IMG/VR virus record: IMGVR_UViG_3300047557_003310 | Span: 62,001-126,000 of that record | Length of the DNA: 64,000 bases | DNA from: a virus | Direction: 5' to 3' (one strand) | Part shown: positions 46,778 to 55,634 of the stretch, piece by piece | Position numbering within the stretch: position 1 is the stretch's first letter | Layout of the letters: each line of letters starts with the position of its first letter | The notes under the pieces: model-generated | Database searches by the model: none | Told to the model about the DNA's origin: nothing | The model's input: the letters and a program-made list of their open reading frames with translations, nothing else | Position numbers and translations under genes: made by a program

Positions 46778-47391
46778 GTATTAAATTTATTGATGCGGTG
46801 AAAAATCATAAAGATTTACCTCACCAAAATGATGCCTGGACATTTCTTCAAGCAACTGTTCATAAAGAAATTTTAGATGAGTTCGCAAGAAGATTTCGTA
46901 ATGAGAAGATAGAACCTACACTTGAGGGACTTCCAATTCCTGGTGTAGAATTAATAAAAAAATTCGAAGGATGTCATTTAAAGTCATATTATGATCCTCT
47001 TACTGGTGGTCTTCCAATTACGATTGGGTGGGGAAGCACTCGCAGAAAAGATGGCACTCGCTTTATGATTGGAAATACTATTACTCAAGATGAAGCAGAT
47101 GATCTTTTGTATTATCAACTTCGTCGTGAATTTTTGCCATCACTTTCAAAAATACCACATTGGGGAGAGATGAATGAAAATCAAAGGGGGGCTTTACTTT
47201 GCTTTGCTTATAATGTTGGTGCAGCTTTTTATGGAAGCCCTAACTTTAATACGATAACCAAAGTACTCAAGGAAAAGAGATGGGGCGATGTTCCTGCTGC
47301 TTTAGAACTCTACCGCAATCCTGGAACAAAGGTAGAGGCAGGATTACTTCGTAGAAGAAGAGCAGAAGGTGCTCTGTGGTCTAAAGTTTAG
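46774..47391 (+). CDS. Muramidase, GH24 (T4 lysozyme family)
   Basis: 205 residues. IKKFEGCHLKSYYDP has the catalytic Glu and ITIGWGSTRR the Asp/Thr region of GH24. C-terminal RRRAEGALW is family-typical. An N-terminal 65-residue extension is present; no signal peptide, so a holin would be needed. The 3' end overlaps a minus-strand gene by 11 bases. Confidence 0.9.
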   Translation: MSIKFIDAVKNHKDLPHQNDAWTFLQATVHKEILDEFARRFRNEKIEPTLEGLPIPGVELIKKFEGCHLKSYYDPLTGGLPITIGWGSTRRKDGTRFMIGNTITQDEADDLLYYQLRREFLPSLSKIPHWGEMNENQRGALLCFAYNVGAAFYGSPNFNTITKVLKEKRWGDVPAALELYRNPGTKVEAGLLRRRRAEGALWSKV

Positions 47392-47710
47392 TCTTAAGAG
47401 CAATCAAAGTAGCGAGCAATCCAACTAAAGTTTCTACTGATTTTGAATTGGTGTCATCACATTTACTTGGTGGAGTTCTATCTTTACTCAATCCATTTAC
47501 AGTGTAGAGATATTGTAAGTTTAATGGATGTTTGATATTACATACCAAGTAATTGAAAAATACTAAAGTAATAATTGCTGATACTACGGCACCCAATAAT
47601 ACACTAATCACCTTTTCTAAAGGTGATTTTTTTTCTGCCTCTTTTACATGGTCTGCGGATGAAGAGTCTAACTTCTCCTGGTTGGTTTTTGGGGATTGGT
47701 CTTCTGACAT
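47381..47710 (-). CDS. Holin-like membrane protein, minus strand
   Basis: 109 residues. A charged N-terminus, a strong membrane helix (VISVLLGAVVSAIITLVFF, about 34-52) and a second hydrophobic helix near the C-terminus (VETLVGLLATLIAL). Convergent with and next to the muramidase gene; size and plan fit a class II holin. No sequence proof. Confidence 0.6.
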   Translation of the reverse strand: MSEDQSPKTNQEKLDSSSADHVKEAEKKSPLEKVISVLLGAVVSAIITLVFFNYLVCNIKHPLNLQYLYTVNGLSKDRTPPSKCDDTNSKSVETLVGLLATLIALKTKL

Positions 47711-47778
47711 TTAAAAACACTCCATCATTTGTGATTAATCTCATAATCAACATTCCGATGAGAAAATGTTTTTTCATT

Positions 47779-48117
47779 TTACATGAATGGTTTTACTATT
47801 CCTTCGTTTAACATTTTTTCATTCACTGTAACTGGTTCTCCTACAAGATAAAGAGTTCCAAGCATTCTTCCATATTTATCTTCTTTGGTTGTTTCTATGA
47901 TCCATTCACCTGATTTAGAAAGTTCTTTTTCCAACCAAAGTCTTGCCTGAATACCTTTATTCTTTTCTTCTAAATCTAATGTTTTTGTCTCAGGTGCATT
48001 GATACCTTTGAGACGAATTCTGTGAGATATTGTAATACCAAATCCTAAATCAATATCTACATCTACAGTATCGCCATCAACTACTCTAGTGATCTTCTTG
48101 ATCCTGTATTGATACAT
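47779..48117 (-). CDS. Staphylococcal nuclease-like (thermonuclease) protein
   Basis: 112 residues. ITRVVDGDTVDVDIDLGFG and IRLKGINAPETKT with the catalytic Arg and metal-binding Asp; DKYGRMLGTLYL supplies the later Arg. Cuts DNA and RNA with calcium in the family. No signal peptide, so acts in the cell. Could degrade host DNA. Confidence 0.9.
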   Translation of the reverse strand: MYQYRIKKITRVVDGDTVDVDIDLGFGITISHRIRLKGINAPETKTLDLEEKNKGIQARLWLEKELSKSGEWIIETTKEDKYGRMLGTLYLVGEPVTVNEKMLNEGIVKPFM

Positions 48118-48220
48118 TTAATTCATCTGTTGCTTCTTTAAGTATGTAGTAGATTATCCAAGCAACTCCAGACAATCCAATACCTAACATTATGATTATA
48201 GACCAAACAACTTCATTCAT
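48086..48220 (-). CDS. Small membrane protein, minus strand (44 aa)
   Basis: MNEVVWSIIIMLGIGLSGVA and a charged tail; one membrane helix. Overlaps the nuclease start by 32 bases and the next gene by 4, consistent with a minus-strand operon. Confidence 0.6.
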   Translation of the reverse strand: MNEVVWSIIIMLGIGLSGVAWIIYYILKEATDELNVSIQDQEDH

Positions 48221-48408
48221 CTTCCTTCTTGTTTATGAATCCAAGTTTTGAGTTCATGTAAATAATTTCTTAACATATCTGCTTTTTGTAGATGCCAAAT
48301 ATCACCACTCTTGAAGTACTCTTGAGTGTGATTATCTATTGCTTTGAGAATGTTATGAATAGGAGAATTCCAAGGCTCACGCTTTGGAGTATTCCATTCT
48401 CTTGGCAT
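48217..48408 (-). CDS. Small conserved protein, minus strand
   Basis: 63 residues: MPREWNTPKREPWNSPIHN, then helices and ELKTWIHKQE. A sequence type I recall from other cyanophages; function unknown. Confidence 0.72.
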   Translation of the reverse strand: MPREWNTPKREPWNSPIHNILKAIDNHTQEYFKSGDIWHLQKADMLRNYLHELKTWIHKQEGR

Positions 48409-48414
48409 ATTTCC

Positions 48415-48516
48415 TCACTTCTTCTTGCCGCCGTTCTTTGCTTTCTTCGCAGTCGCATTCCCAGAATTTTGTTTGGCATTTGCTGACTTGCCTTTTTTAT
48501 TTTTGGGTTTTCCCAT
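48415..48516 (-). CDS. Lys-rich peptide, minus strand (33 aa)
   Basis: MGKPKNKKGKSANAKQ ... NGGKKK, 13 Lys and no acidic residues. First gene of the minus-strand group. May bind nucleic acid; too simple to assign. Confidence 0.55.
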   Translation of the reverse strand: MGKPKNKKGKSANAKQNSGNATAKKAKNGGKKK

Positions 48517-48553
48517 CTATTTGTACTTGAATACTATGTATTTATGTGACTTC

Positions 48554-48561
48554 GATAAATA
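48554..48561 (+). promoter_or_regulatory. Late promoter
   Basis: GATAAATA, 23 bases before the ATG at 48585. Confidence 0.55.
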
Positions 48562-48584
48562 AAACATAAGAAAGTTTAACAAAT

Positions 48585-48914
48585 ATGAAAACTTATAAGC
48601 AATTTCTTTCTGAGGGAGTTAATATTTCTGGTAATGCTTCTGTTGGTACTTTGATTATAAATGGTTCTGATTCTCAGCCGACTCCTGTTGGTGAGCAATT
48701 TTGTGCCGATTTTATGTGGGAAGGTAATCTTTATAGAATAGAATTAGTATCAGATTCTAATGTTCTGCCGAGCAGAGAAAAATTAGCAGAACAAATTCAA
48801 AATGAATATCCTGGTGCAATAGTTCATAACATTTATCCTTTGACTCCAACACAGAATTCATATAAAGTTTCAGAAGTAAAAAGATATCATCCATCAAAAT
48901 TAGAGTGGATTTGA
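48585..48914 (+). CDS. Virion-like protein with capsid-targeting-like N-terminus
   Basis: 109 residues. MKTYKQFLSEG is the closest match in the window to the T4 internal-protein leader (MKTYQEFIAEA, recalled); L-S-E before Gly fits the prohead protease. The body is beta-rich (GTLIINGSDSQPT) with IQNEYPGAIVHNIYP near the end. Late promoter upstream. Function unknown. Confidence 0.72.
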   Translation: MKTYKQFLSEGVNISGNASVGTLIINGSDSQPTPVGEQFCADFMWEGNLYRIELVSDSNVLPSREKLAEQIQNEYPGAIVHNIYPLTPTQNSYKVSEVKRYHPSKLEWI

Positions 48915-48922
48915 GGTAATAG

Positions 48923-50353
48923 ATGGCCCAATTTAATAAAATAAGTCAAGATTATTTGAATCAAGAGAGAAGTCTCTTTGAAGTGAATATGATCTCCAAT
49001 AAAAATGGTGAAGTCGTTACACTCGATAACCCATTTCCAGTTACGGGAACGGTTGGAATTTCTTCTGAAACTCTTATAACTATCAATCCAGATACAAATG
49101 CTGTTGATGCATTTGGTAGAGGTAGAGTTTCTGAACCCTTTACTCTTGGTGATTATAAGCACCTGTATGCTATTGACCCAAACTTTTTAGATAGTGTTTC
49201 TGGAGCAGGTTCAACCGTATCATTTTTACAAAACCAAGCGTGTGCAAGATTACAAACTGGTATTGGAACAACAGCATTTAGTGTTCACCAAACAAAGTTT
49301 TATCATCATTATCAACCAGGAAAGGGACAACTAATTTTTAGTTCTTTTAATTTTTATGCACCCCAAAGGAATGCAACTAAAAGAACTGGATACTTTGATG
49401 ATAGAGATGGAATTTATTTTGAGCAGGTTGGACTCAATACTTCTGATGGGATAAATCCAGGTATTGGAACTCATAACTGGGTAATTAGATCTTTTGTGAG
49501 TGGTATAGCAACAGAAACCAGAATTGCACAATCACAATGGAACAGAGATAAATGTGATGGAACAGGTACTTCTGGGTTTAATTTAGATATTACAAAAACT
49601 CAACTTGCATTTATAGATTTTCAATGGTTAGGTGTTGGTAGAGTTCGTTGTGGTTTTGCTCACGATGGACAACTTATTACAGCACACGAATTTTTTCATT
49701 CTAACAATAGCCCAACAGTCTATATTTCAAACCCAAACCTACCAGTTCGTTGTGAAATCAGAAATACTGGTGTAGGTATTGGAGCATCATCTGACCAGAT
49801 TTGTGCATCTGTGATGTCTGAAGGTGGATATGTAGAAAGTGGTATTGATTTTGCTTATACAATGCTTACCACAAGAACTACACCAACACCATCAGGAACA
49901 GAACTTCCTTTGGTTGCTATTCGTCTCAAAAATAGTTTTCAGGGATATCCAAATAGAATATCTGTCAAATTAAATAATATTTCATTATTCTGTGAGACAA
50001 ATAGTATTGTTTATAAGGTTATAAAACTTCCAAGTTCTGCTTATTTGAGTAATGCAGGAACTCTAACTTGGAATTCTGCTTCTGCAAATAGTGGTGTTGA
50101 ATATTGTATTGATGCTACAACTTATAGTGATGGTGATGTTTTTGCATCAGGTTATGTTCCTTCTGGTGCATCACAAAACTCACTCTCACCAGTTTCTTCA
50201 GGAACATTAAGTCAGGCAAAGAAAAACATTATTGTTCAAAATATAGATTCATCAAACTCCGAGATTTATGTTCTTGTTGTAAGAACAATTACATCTACAG
50301 GTAATGTTAGTGCTAACGTTGCTGCTTCTCTTCAGTGGAGAGAGATTTATTGA
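48923..50353 (+). CDS. Virion structural protein (fibre or decoration-like)
   Basis: 476 residues. N-terminal NPFPVTGTVGISS and FGRGRVSEPFTL, then a long beta-rich body (HYQPGKGQLIFSSFNFYAP, SFVSGIATETRIAQSQWN) and a Ser/Thr-rich C-terminus. The type is common among marine phage virion proteins. Nine bases after the previous gene, so late-expressed. Confidence 0.75.
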   Translation: MAQFNKISQDYLNQERSLFEVNMISNKNGEVVTLDNPFPVTGTVGISSETLITINPDTNAVDAFGRGRVSEPFTLGDYKHLYAIDPNFLDSVSGAGSTVSFLQNQACARLQTGIGTTAFSVHQTKFYHHYQPGKGQLIFSSFNFYAPQRNATKRTGYFDDRDGIYFEQVGLNTSDGINPGIGTHNWVIRSFVSGIATETRIAQSQWNRDKCDGTGTSGFNLDITKTQLAFIDFQWLGVGRVRCGFAHDGQLITAHEFFHSNNSPTVYISNPNLPVRCEIRNTGVGIGASSDQICASVMSEGGYVESGIDFAYTMLTTRTTPTPSGTELPLVAIRLKNSFQGYPNRISVKLNNISLFCETNSIVYKVIKLPSSAYLSNAGTLTWNSASANSGVEYCIDATTYSDGDVFASGYVPSGASQNSLSPVSSGTLSQAKKNIIVQNIDSSNSEIYVLVVRTITSTGNVSANVAASLQWREIY

Positions 50354-50370
50354 TCTTAGGGGGGGGGGGG

Positions 50371-50404
50371 TTGACAGCCCAGAGATTTCGTGGTACTATA
50401 AATA
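50371..50404 (+). promoter_or_regulatory. Overlapping early-type and late-type promoters of psbA
   Basis: TTGACA (50371-50376), 17 bases, TACTAT, overlapping TATAAATA (50397-50404). A run of 12 G (50359-50370) touches the -35 box. psbA could be transcribed both by host-type sigma and by the phage late system. Confidence 0.7.
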
Positions 50405-50597
50405 AGTCGGTGAGAGAAGTCAGGGTTTCCTGACAAACTTTATCACCGAACATTGAAAATAGAATACTTTTCTTTTTATCTTGCCCCACCGAGACTAATG
50501 GGCAAGTAAAATCCGTCTCTCATATCTTCTCTAGGGGTGAGAAGAAATATCGAACCCTGTTCGTCCCCACGAACTACTACTTAACCCTTTTTCAAAA
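50405..50597 (+). other. Structured psbA leader
   Basis: About 190 bases without ORF. Stems: TCGGTGA/TCACCGA enclosing GTCAGG/CCTGAC; CTTGCCC/GGGCAAG. Probably controls psbA translation or mRNA life. S-PM2 has an antisense RNA around psbA (recalled), not testable here. Confidence 0.6.
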
Positions 50598-52121
50598 ATG
50601 ACTGCTTCAATCGCTTCACGCCGTTCTGGCGAAAATACCTGGGAACAATTCTGTAACTGGGTGACTTCAACCGATAACCGCCTTTATGTTGGTTGGTTCG
50701 GTGTTCTGATGATTCCTTGCCTACTTGCTGCTACAACTTGTTTCATCATCGCATTCATCGGTGCTCCTCCTGTAGACATTGATGGTATCCGCGAACCAGT
50801 TGCTGGTTCTCTAATGTACGGAAACAACATCATCTCTGGTGCTGTTATTCCTTCTTCTAACGCAATCGGACTTCACTTCTATCCCATCTGGGAAGCAGCA
50901 AGTCTTGATGAATGGCTTTACAATGGTGGACCTTTCCAACTTGTTGTCTTCCACTTCCTTATTGGCATTTATGCTTATATGGGTCGTGAATGGGAACTCT
51001 CTTACCGTCTAGGTATGCGCCCTTGGATCTGTGTTGCTTACAGCGCACCTGTTGCTGCTGCTTCTGCAGTATTCCTGGTTTATCCTTTCGGTCAAGGTAG
51101 TTTTAGTGATGCAATGCCTCTAGGTATTAGCGGAACTTTCAACTACATGCTTGTGTTCCAGGCAGAACATAACATCCTTATGCATCCCTTCCATATGCTT
51201 GGTGTTGCTGGTGTATTCGGTGGTTCTCTATTCAGTGCTATGCACGGTTCACTGGTGACTTCTTCACTGGTTCGTGAAACCACTGAGAATGAATCACAGA
51301 ATTATGGTTACAAGTTCGGACAAGAAGAAGAGACTTATAATATCGTGGCTTGACAGAGCGGGTCACGCTAAACTGGGTGAACTGCTGGAAACCTAAGTCC
51401 TTTGTGGATATGGCAATCAGCATCCAAGTCCTAGATACATCTAGGAAAGGTTCAGAGACTACCTGAGGGATACAGTTCTCTTAATAACAGGCAAGAGCGC
51501 CCAGCACCTTTAATAGGTGAAGATATAGTCCAACCCTTAAGGAAACTTTTGGATAATTGGCTCACGGTTACTTCGGACGACTTATTTTCCAATATGCGTC
51601 CTTTAATAACTCCCGTTCACTACACTTCTTTTTGGCCGCTTGGCCAGTAGTTGGTATTTGGTTTACTGCCCTTGGTGTTAGCACTATGGCATTTAACCTG
51701 AACGGATTTAATTTCAACCAGTCCATTATGAGTTCTGAAGGAAAGGTAATTAATACCTGGGCTGATGTACTCAACCGAGCAGGTCTCGGAATGGAAGTAA
51801 TGCACGAGAGAAATGCCCATTAGAAATGGTGGCCTTATTGAGTAATCAATAAGTGTAAATCGGGTGAATTGCTGGAAACCCTCTAAAAAATAGGGCAATC
51901 AGCAGCCAAGTCTTAGATACATCTAAGAAAGGTTCAACGACTACCTGAGAAGTTCAGTCTTCTTAATAACAGGATTAAGCGCCCGACAACCTAATAACAA
52001 AGGTTGATGATATAGTCTGTGCCATAAGGATAGTAAACTTATGGAGTTCACGAATTTCCCTCTTGATTTGGCCAGCACTGAGGCAACACCAGTTGCTCTT
52101 ACTGCTCCAGCAATCGGTTGA
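50598..52121 (+). CDS. psbA: Photosystem II D1 protein, interrupted by two introns
   Basis: Join 50598-51350, 51560-51820 and 52053-52121: 360 residues after splicing, the normal D1 length. Exon 1 ends YNIVA, exon 2 runs AHGYFGRL to HERNAH, exon 3 NFPLDLA to APAIG. Ligands include the [13 protein letters not shown] segment. D1 turns over quickly in light, so phages supply it. Without splicing, a stop codon follows directly after exon 1, leaving 251 residues. Confidence 0.96.
51351..51559 (+). mobile_element. Group I intron 1 in psbA
   Basis: 209 bases; preceded by T, ends in G. Contains the group I core with GACTA and TAGTC as P7 partners (GACTACCTGAG ... GATATAGTCC), plus AATAACAGG. No ORF inside. 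Exon joining gives the exact D1 sequence VAAHGYF. Confidence 0.9.
51821..52052 (+). mobile_element. Group I intron 2 in psbA
   Basis: 232 bases; preceded by T, ends in G. The core repeats intron 1 closely (GACTACCTGAG, AATAACAGG, GATATAGTC, TAGATACATCTA). No ORF inside. Splicing joins HERNAH to NFPLDLA, the true D1 reading. Confidence 0.9.
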
Positions 52122-52149
52122 TATAAAAACTCAATAGTGTTATAATAAG

Positions 52150-52173
52150 GAGACCTGCAAAGGTCTCTTTTTT
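52150..52173 (+). terminator. Terminator of psbA
   Basis: GAGACC-TGCAAA-GGTCTC followed by six T. Confidence 0.88.
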
Positions 52174-52180
52174 ATAAATA
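52173..52180 (+). promoter_or_regulatory. T4-type late promoter
   Basis: TATAAATA directly after the terminator, 23 bases before the ATG at 52204. AGACC (52196) can pair with GGTCT (52162) in longer transcripts, a weak version of the hairpin device. Confidence 0.6.
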
Positions 52181-52203
52181 ATAGTAACTATGAGCAGACC
52201 ATA

Positions 52204-52818
52204 ATGAATGTGAAATATACTGAGGACGATAAAAAACTTTGGGAGAAAATGTATTTGTCTGGTCTTTCTTCTTATGAGATTTCCAGACAATTAAAAGTTC
52301 CAAAACCAACGGTATATAAACACATAAAATCTTGTGATATTTCTAGAAATTGGTCGGAATGGCAAATAGGAAAAGAACCTTGGAATAAGGGAGTAAAAGG
52401 AGCACAAGTATCTTGGAATAAAGGATTAACCAAAGAAACTGATGAAAGAGTTAGAAAATATGGTGAAAAGTTAAAAGGAAATAACTATCAAAATCCTTGG
52501 AGCAAAAGATATTTCGATGTGGATTATTTGTATTTGGTTATTGTTTATCTTGAGGGTAAATTGGTTTATAAGGTGGGTAGAAGTTTTAATAAGTTATCAA
52601 ACCACACTAAAAATAAATTACATAGTGTAATTAAAATATGGAAAGGAATACATTATCAAGTACATCACCTTGAAAAGTTCATTCATCAAAAATATCAAGA
52701 TTATAAAATTGATTTTGAGACCACGGACAGTGGATATACGGAGTGTTATGTGGTAGAATTACCCATAACTGAAATCATCAACCTTACAGAAAAAACATTA
52801 AAACATTATGATTACTAA
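52204..52818 (+). CDS. Homing endonuclease-like protein downstream of psbA
   Basis: 204 residues. N-terminal helix-turn-helix (SGLSSYEISRQLKVPKPTVY, about 19-38), NUMOD3-like PWNKGVKG/SWNKGLTKETDERV, then LYLVIVYLEGKLVYKVGRS, which resembles the T5orf172 branch of the GIY-YIG fold. As with the S-PM2 psbA endonuclease (recalled), it may cut intronless psbA and help move the introns. Confidence 0.75.
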   Translation: MNVKYTEDDKKLWEKMYLSGLSSYEISRQLKVPKPTVYKHIKSCDISRNWSEWQIGKEPWNKGVKGAQVSWNKGLTKETDERVRKYGEKLKGNNYQNPWSKRYFDVDYLYLVIVYLEGKLVYKVGRSFNKLSNHTKNKLHSVIKIWKGIHYQVHHLEKFIHQKYQDYKIDFETTDSGYTECYVVELPITEIINLTEKTLKHYDY

Positions 52819-52963
52819 AGAAGGATTTATTCAATCAACTGGGCTTGAACCTGAAAAGGCAGAACAACTTTACAATCATTTAAACAAAAGATTTGATGGC
52901 GATTGGAATAAAGCGGCAGAGTATCTGGAAAGTCTTTCTTCTTACCTTCAAGGACAAGAATGA
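52808..52963 (+). CDS. Small conserved protein (51 aa)
   Basis: MITKEGFIQSTGLEPEKAEQ, helical with FDGDWNKAAEYLESL. Overlaps the endonuclease by 11 bases. UBA-like size and pattern, not certain. No motif. Confidence 0.6.
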   Translation: MITKEGFIQSTGLEPEKAEQLYNHLNKRFDGDWNKAAEYLESLSSYLQGQE

Positions 52964-52976
52964 GCACTAATACCCA

Positions 52977-53010
52977 TTGACTCCTTTGTTAACTTATGTT
53001 AACATAAATA
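52977..53010 (+). promoter_or_regulatory. Promoter region of psbD
   Basis: TTGACT, 17 bases, TAACAT, overlapping CATAAATA (53003-53010), so again an early-type and a late-type element together. AGGAGGT follows before the ATG. Confidence 0.6.
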
Positions 53011-53031
53011 TGAGAAATTACTTAGGAGGTT

Positions 53032-54093
53032 ATGACTTCTTCAACTCTTACAAAACCTATTCAACAAAGGGGGTGGTTTGATGTCTTGGACGACTGGGTT
53101 AAACGAGATCGTTTCATATTCGTTGGCTGGTCTGGACTTCTTCTTTTTCCCACTGCTTATCTTGCTCTTGGTGGTTGGCTTACTGGGACAACTTTCGTTA
53201 CGAGTTGGTACACTCACGGCTTGGCAAGTTCCTATCTGGAGGGTGCAAACTTTCTTACTGCGGCAGTTAGTACTCCAGCAGATGCTATGGGTCATTCTCT
53301 TCTGCTTCTCTGGGGTCCTGAGGCTCAAGGGGATATCGTCAGGTGGTTCCAACTTGGGGGACTCTGGCCTTTTGTGGCGCTCCACGGCGCTTTCAGCCTG
53401 ATTGGATTCATGCTTCGTCAGTTTGAGATTGCTCGTCTAGTCGGTATCAGACCCTACAATGCAATTGCATTTTCTGGTCCTATCGCAGTCTTTGTTTCTG
53501 TATTCCTGATGTATCCTCTGGGACAATCCAGTTGGTTCTTTGCTCCATCTTTTGGAGTAGCAGCAATCTTCAGGTTCCTTTTATTCCTTCAGGGTTTCCA
53601 CAACTGGACCCTGAACCCCTTCCACATGATGGGAGTTGCTGGTATACTGGGAGGAGCACTGCTCTGTGCGATTCACGGAGCAACTGTAGAAAACACTCTA
53701 TTTGAAGATGGACAACAAGCAAATACATTCAAAGCATTTGAACCAACTCAAGAGGAAGAGACCTACTCAATGGTTACGGCTAACAGATTCTGGTCTCAGA
53801 TCTTCGGTATTGCTTTTAGTAATAAGCGTTGGTTGCACTTTTTTATGCTTTTCGTACCAGTTATGGGTCTCTGGACTTCTTCTATTGGTATCATCGGTCT
53901 TGCTCTCAACCTACGTGCATACGACTTTGTATCTCAGGAAATTAGAGCGGCGGAGGACCCAGAGTTTGAGACGTTCTACACGAAGAATATCTTACTTAAT
54001 GAAGGTCTTAGAGCGTGGATGGCACCAGTAGATCAACCTCATGAGCAGTTTGTATTTCCAGAAGAGGTTCTACCTCGTGGAAATGCCTTGTGA
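53032..54093 (+). CDS. psbD: Photosystem II D2 protein
   Basis: 353 residues, full length, uninterrupted. [19 protein letters not shown] and [17 protein letters not shown] are D2 signatures. Forms the photosystem II reaction centre with D1. Confidence 0.98.
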   Translation: MTSSTLTKPIQQRGWFDVLDDWVKRDRFIFVGWSGLLLFPTAYLALGGWLTGTTFVTSWYTHGLASSYLEGANFLTAAVSTPADAMGHSLLLLWGPEAQGDIVRWFQLGGLWPFVALHGAFSLIGFMLRQFEIARLVGIRPYNAIAFSGPIAVFVSVFLMYPLGQSSWFFAPSFGVAAIFRFLLFLQGFHNWTLNPFHMMGVAGILGGALLCAIHGATVENTLFEDGQQANTFKAFEPTQEEETYSMVTANRFWSQIFGIAFSNKRWLHFFMLFVPVMGLWTSSIGIIGLALNLRAYDFVSQEIRAAEDPEFETFYTKNILLNEGLRAWMAPVDQPHEQFVFPEEVLPRGNAL

Positions 54094-54118
54094 TAAAATC
54101 TAAATAACTGACATAACT

Positions 54119-54143
54119 AAGAGGGTATAACAACCCTTTTTTT
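54119..54143 (+). terminator. Terminator of psbD
   Basis: AAGAGGGT-ATAACA-ACCCTTTTT, followed by more T. Confidence 0.75.
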
Positions 54144-54263
54144 ATGTCACATAATCCACAACATCATCCTATGGAACCTTGGATAATCTGGGCAGGCGTA
54201 GGAATTATGATGTTCACAGTTATCATATTCGTCATATTCACTCTTTCGATGATGTACTTTTAA
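54144..54263 (+). CDS. Small membrane protein after psbD (39 aa)
   Basis: A polar N-terminus (MSHNPQHHPMEP) and one membrane helix (IIWAGVGIMMFTVIIFVIFT). Size is like photosystem small subunits. The ATG follows the terminator, so it needs readthrough or another start. Confidence 0.5.
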   Translation: MSHNPQHHPMEPWIIWAGVGIMMFTVIIFVIFTLSMMYF

Positions 54264-54266
54264 CTT

Positions 54267-54341
54267 ATGTTACTCATTCTCACACTTTTCATTCTCTTTG
54301 GTTTCTTTATGTTTATAATGTCCATAACACAAGATCTTTAA
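54267..54341 (+). CDS. Very small membrane peptide (24 aa)
   Basis: Hydrophobic LLILTLFILFGFFMFIMS. Three bases after the preceding stop. Could be coupled to it; weak support. Confidence 0.35.
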   Translation: MLLILTLFILFGFFMFIMSITQDL

Positions 54342-54374
54342 TATTACTACATAAAGATATGTTACTTTATAAGC

Positions 54375-54536
54375 ATGAAAACTTTAACATTTACTGAAGA
54401 TCAAATCAAACTCCTTGCTGATGCAGTATGGGTGCGTCAGCGTTGTTTTATTGCAGGAGATAGAAGATTTAGAGAATATGGAAAAATGCTTGACACTATT
54501 CTCAAGGATATTGACTACACGCCCAATAGGGTATAG
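54375..54536 (+). CDS. Small conserved protein (53 aa)
   Basis: MKTLTFTEDQIKLLADAVWV, helical and basic; RQRCFIAGDRRFREYGKML. Possibly nucleic-acid binding, unproven. Confidence 0.6.
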   Translation: MKTLTFTEDQIKLLADAVWVRQRCFIAGDRRFREYGKMLDTILKDIDYTPNRV

Positions 54537-54581
54537 TATATTGTATAAATTATAATAAGGTATTTTAATATAACTTGAATT

Positions 54582-55217
54582 ATGAAATATTATTACATAT
54601 ACATGATCAGATTTTGCGATGGTAGATTTTATATCGGAAAAAGAACTTCAAAAGTTGAACCACATAAGGATACCAGATACATGGGATCTCCAGTAACATT
54701 TAAGTATTTGTGGGAAGATACCAGCTTAACTAAAACTAAGCACATCTTAAAACTTTGTAAAACCGAAAAGGAAATGATTGATCTTGAAGTTGAGATGATT
54801 AAAACTGGATGGGAAAAATTTCCAGATTTAATCTTAAATCGAAATGCAGCTCCAGCATTCCACATAGAAGCATGTGTAAGTGGCGGCAAAAAAGCTAAAG
54901 AACTTGGATTGGGTATTCATGGGTTGACAAAAGAACAACTAAGTTGCATGGGTAAAAAAAACGGTACAAGATCTAAAGAATTAGGCACAGGCATTCATGG
55001 TATGTCACCTGAAGAAAGGCAAGCTGCTAGTAGAAAGGGAAATATGGTTATTGCGGAGAAGTACGCTAAAGATTTTGTTCTAAAATCACCAGAAGGAGAA
55101 ATAGTGGAGTCAAGAAATATTAAAAAATTTGCAAGAAATAATAATTTAGATCCAAGTCACGTTAGAAAAGTACTTTATGGTAAACTTAATCACCACAAGG
55201 GATGGACATTACCATGA
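54582..55217 (+). CDS. GIY-YIG-type homing endonuclease-like protein
   Basis: 211 residues. YYIYMIRFCDGRFYIGKRTS is the GIY-YIG pair; LEVEMIKTGWEKFPDLILN supplies the Glu and Asn region; the centre has repeats ELGLGIHGLT/ELGTGIHGMS; the end (KSPEGEIVESRNIKKFARN ... KGWTLP) is a DNA-binding module. TATAAATT (54544) is a possible late element. No clear inverted repeat before this copy. Confidence 0.85.
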   Translation: MKYYYIYMIRFCDGRFYIGKRTSKVEPHKDTRYMGSPVTFKYLWEDTSLTKTKHILKLCKTEKEMIDLEVEMIKTGWEKFPDLILNRNAAPAFHIEACVSGGKKAKELGLGIHGLTKEQLSCMGKKNGTRSKELGTGIHGMSPEERQAASRKGNMVIAEKYAKDFVLKSPEGEIVESRNIKKFARNNNLDPSHVRKVLYGKLNHHKGWTLP

Positions 55218-55339
55218 TAAATTCCACTACTCCTTATAAATATGCTGAAATCATAAGAGACACTTGGCCAGGTCTTTACAGACGACCACAAGTACCATAT
55301 AATAATCAAAAGACATCTAAAAATGAAAAAGTACAATAG
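55214..55339 (+). CDS. Small protein (41 aa)
   Basis: MINSTTPYKYAEIIRDTWPG, then basic. ATGA overlap with the endonuclease and overlap with the next start suggest coupling. Confidence 0.5.
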   Translation: MINSTTPYKYAEIIRDTWPGLYRRPQVPYNNQKTSKNEKVQ

Positions 55340-55634
55340 TGAAGATTATTTCTCAGTTATCGACAAAAAAACTGGAAGGAAAATTGTAGATTGTGGTGAT
55401 GAGCTAGATGCTATTGCAATGGTTTCATTTGATCCACAGAATCGCACCATCACAAGAAATAAGTTTATGATGGGTCCTGTGGTAGACCTTGAAATGCCAA
55501 AGGCACTTCCTACAAATGAGGTTGTTGCTGTTCATACAGTAAATGCAGAAAAATTTGATGAATATTTTGATAATTCACTGAAACCAAATCAATCTAAATT
55601 ACCAGAAGGAAAACAAAAACCAGTGATTATATGA
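55323..55634 (+). CDS. Conserved cyanophage protein
   Basis: 103 residues. DAIAMVSFDPQNRTITRNKF and VVDLEMPKALPTNEV are strong beta segments. Type known to me in T4-like cyanophages; function unknown. Confidence 0.7.
   Translation: MKKYNSEDYFSVIDKKTGRKIVDCGDELDAIAMVSFDPQNRTITRNKFMMGPVVDLEMPKALPTNEVVAVHTVNAEKFDEYFDNSLKPNQSKLPEGKQKPVII

Noticed and set aside
47604-47777. 57-codon minus-strand frame
   Set aside because: Lies mostly inside the holin-like gene in another frame and looks like a shadow.
51351-52052. psbA as a frameshifted pseudogene
   Set aside because: Removing two group I introns restores a perfect full-length D1, so the stops are intronic.
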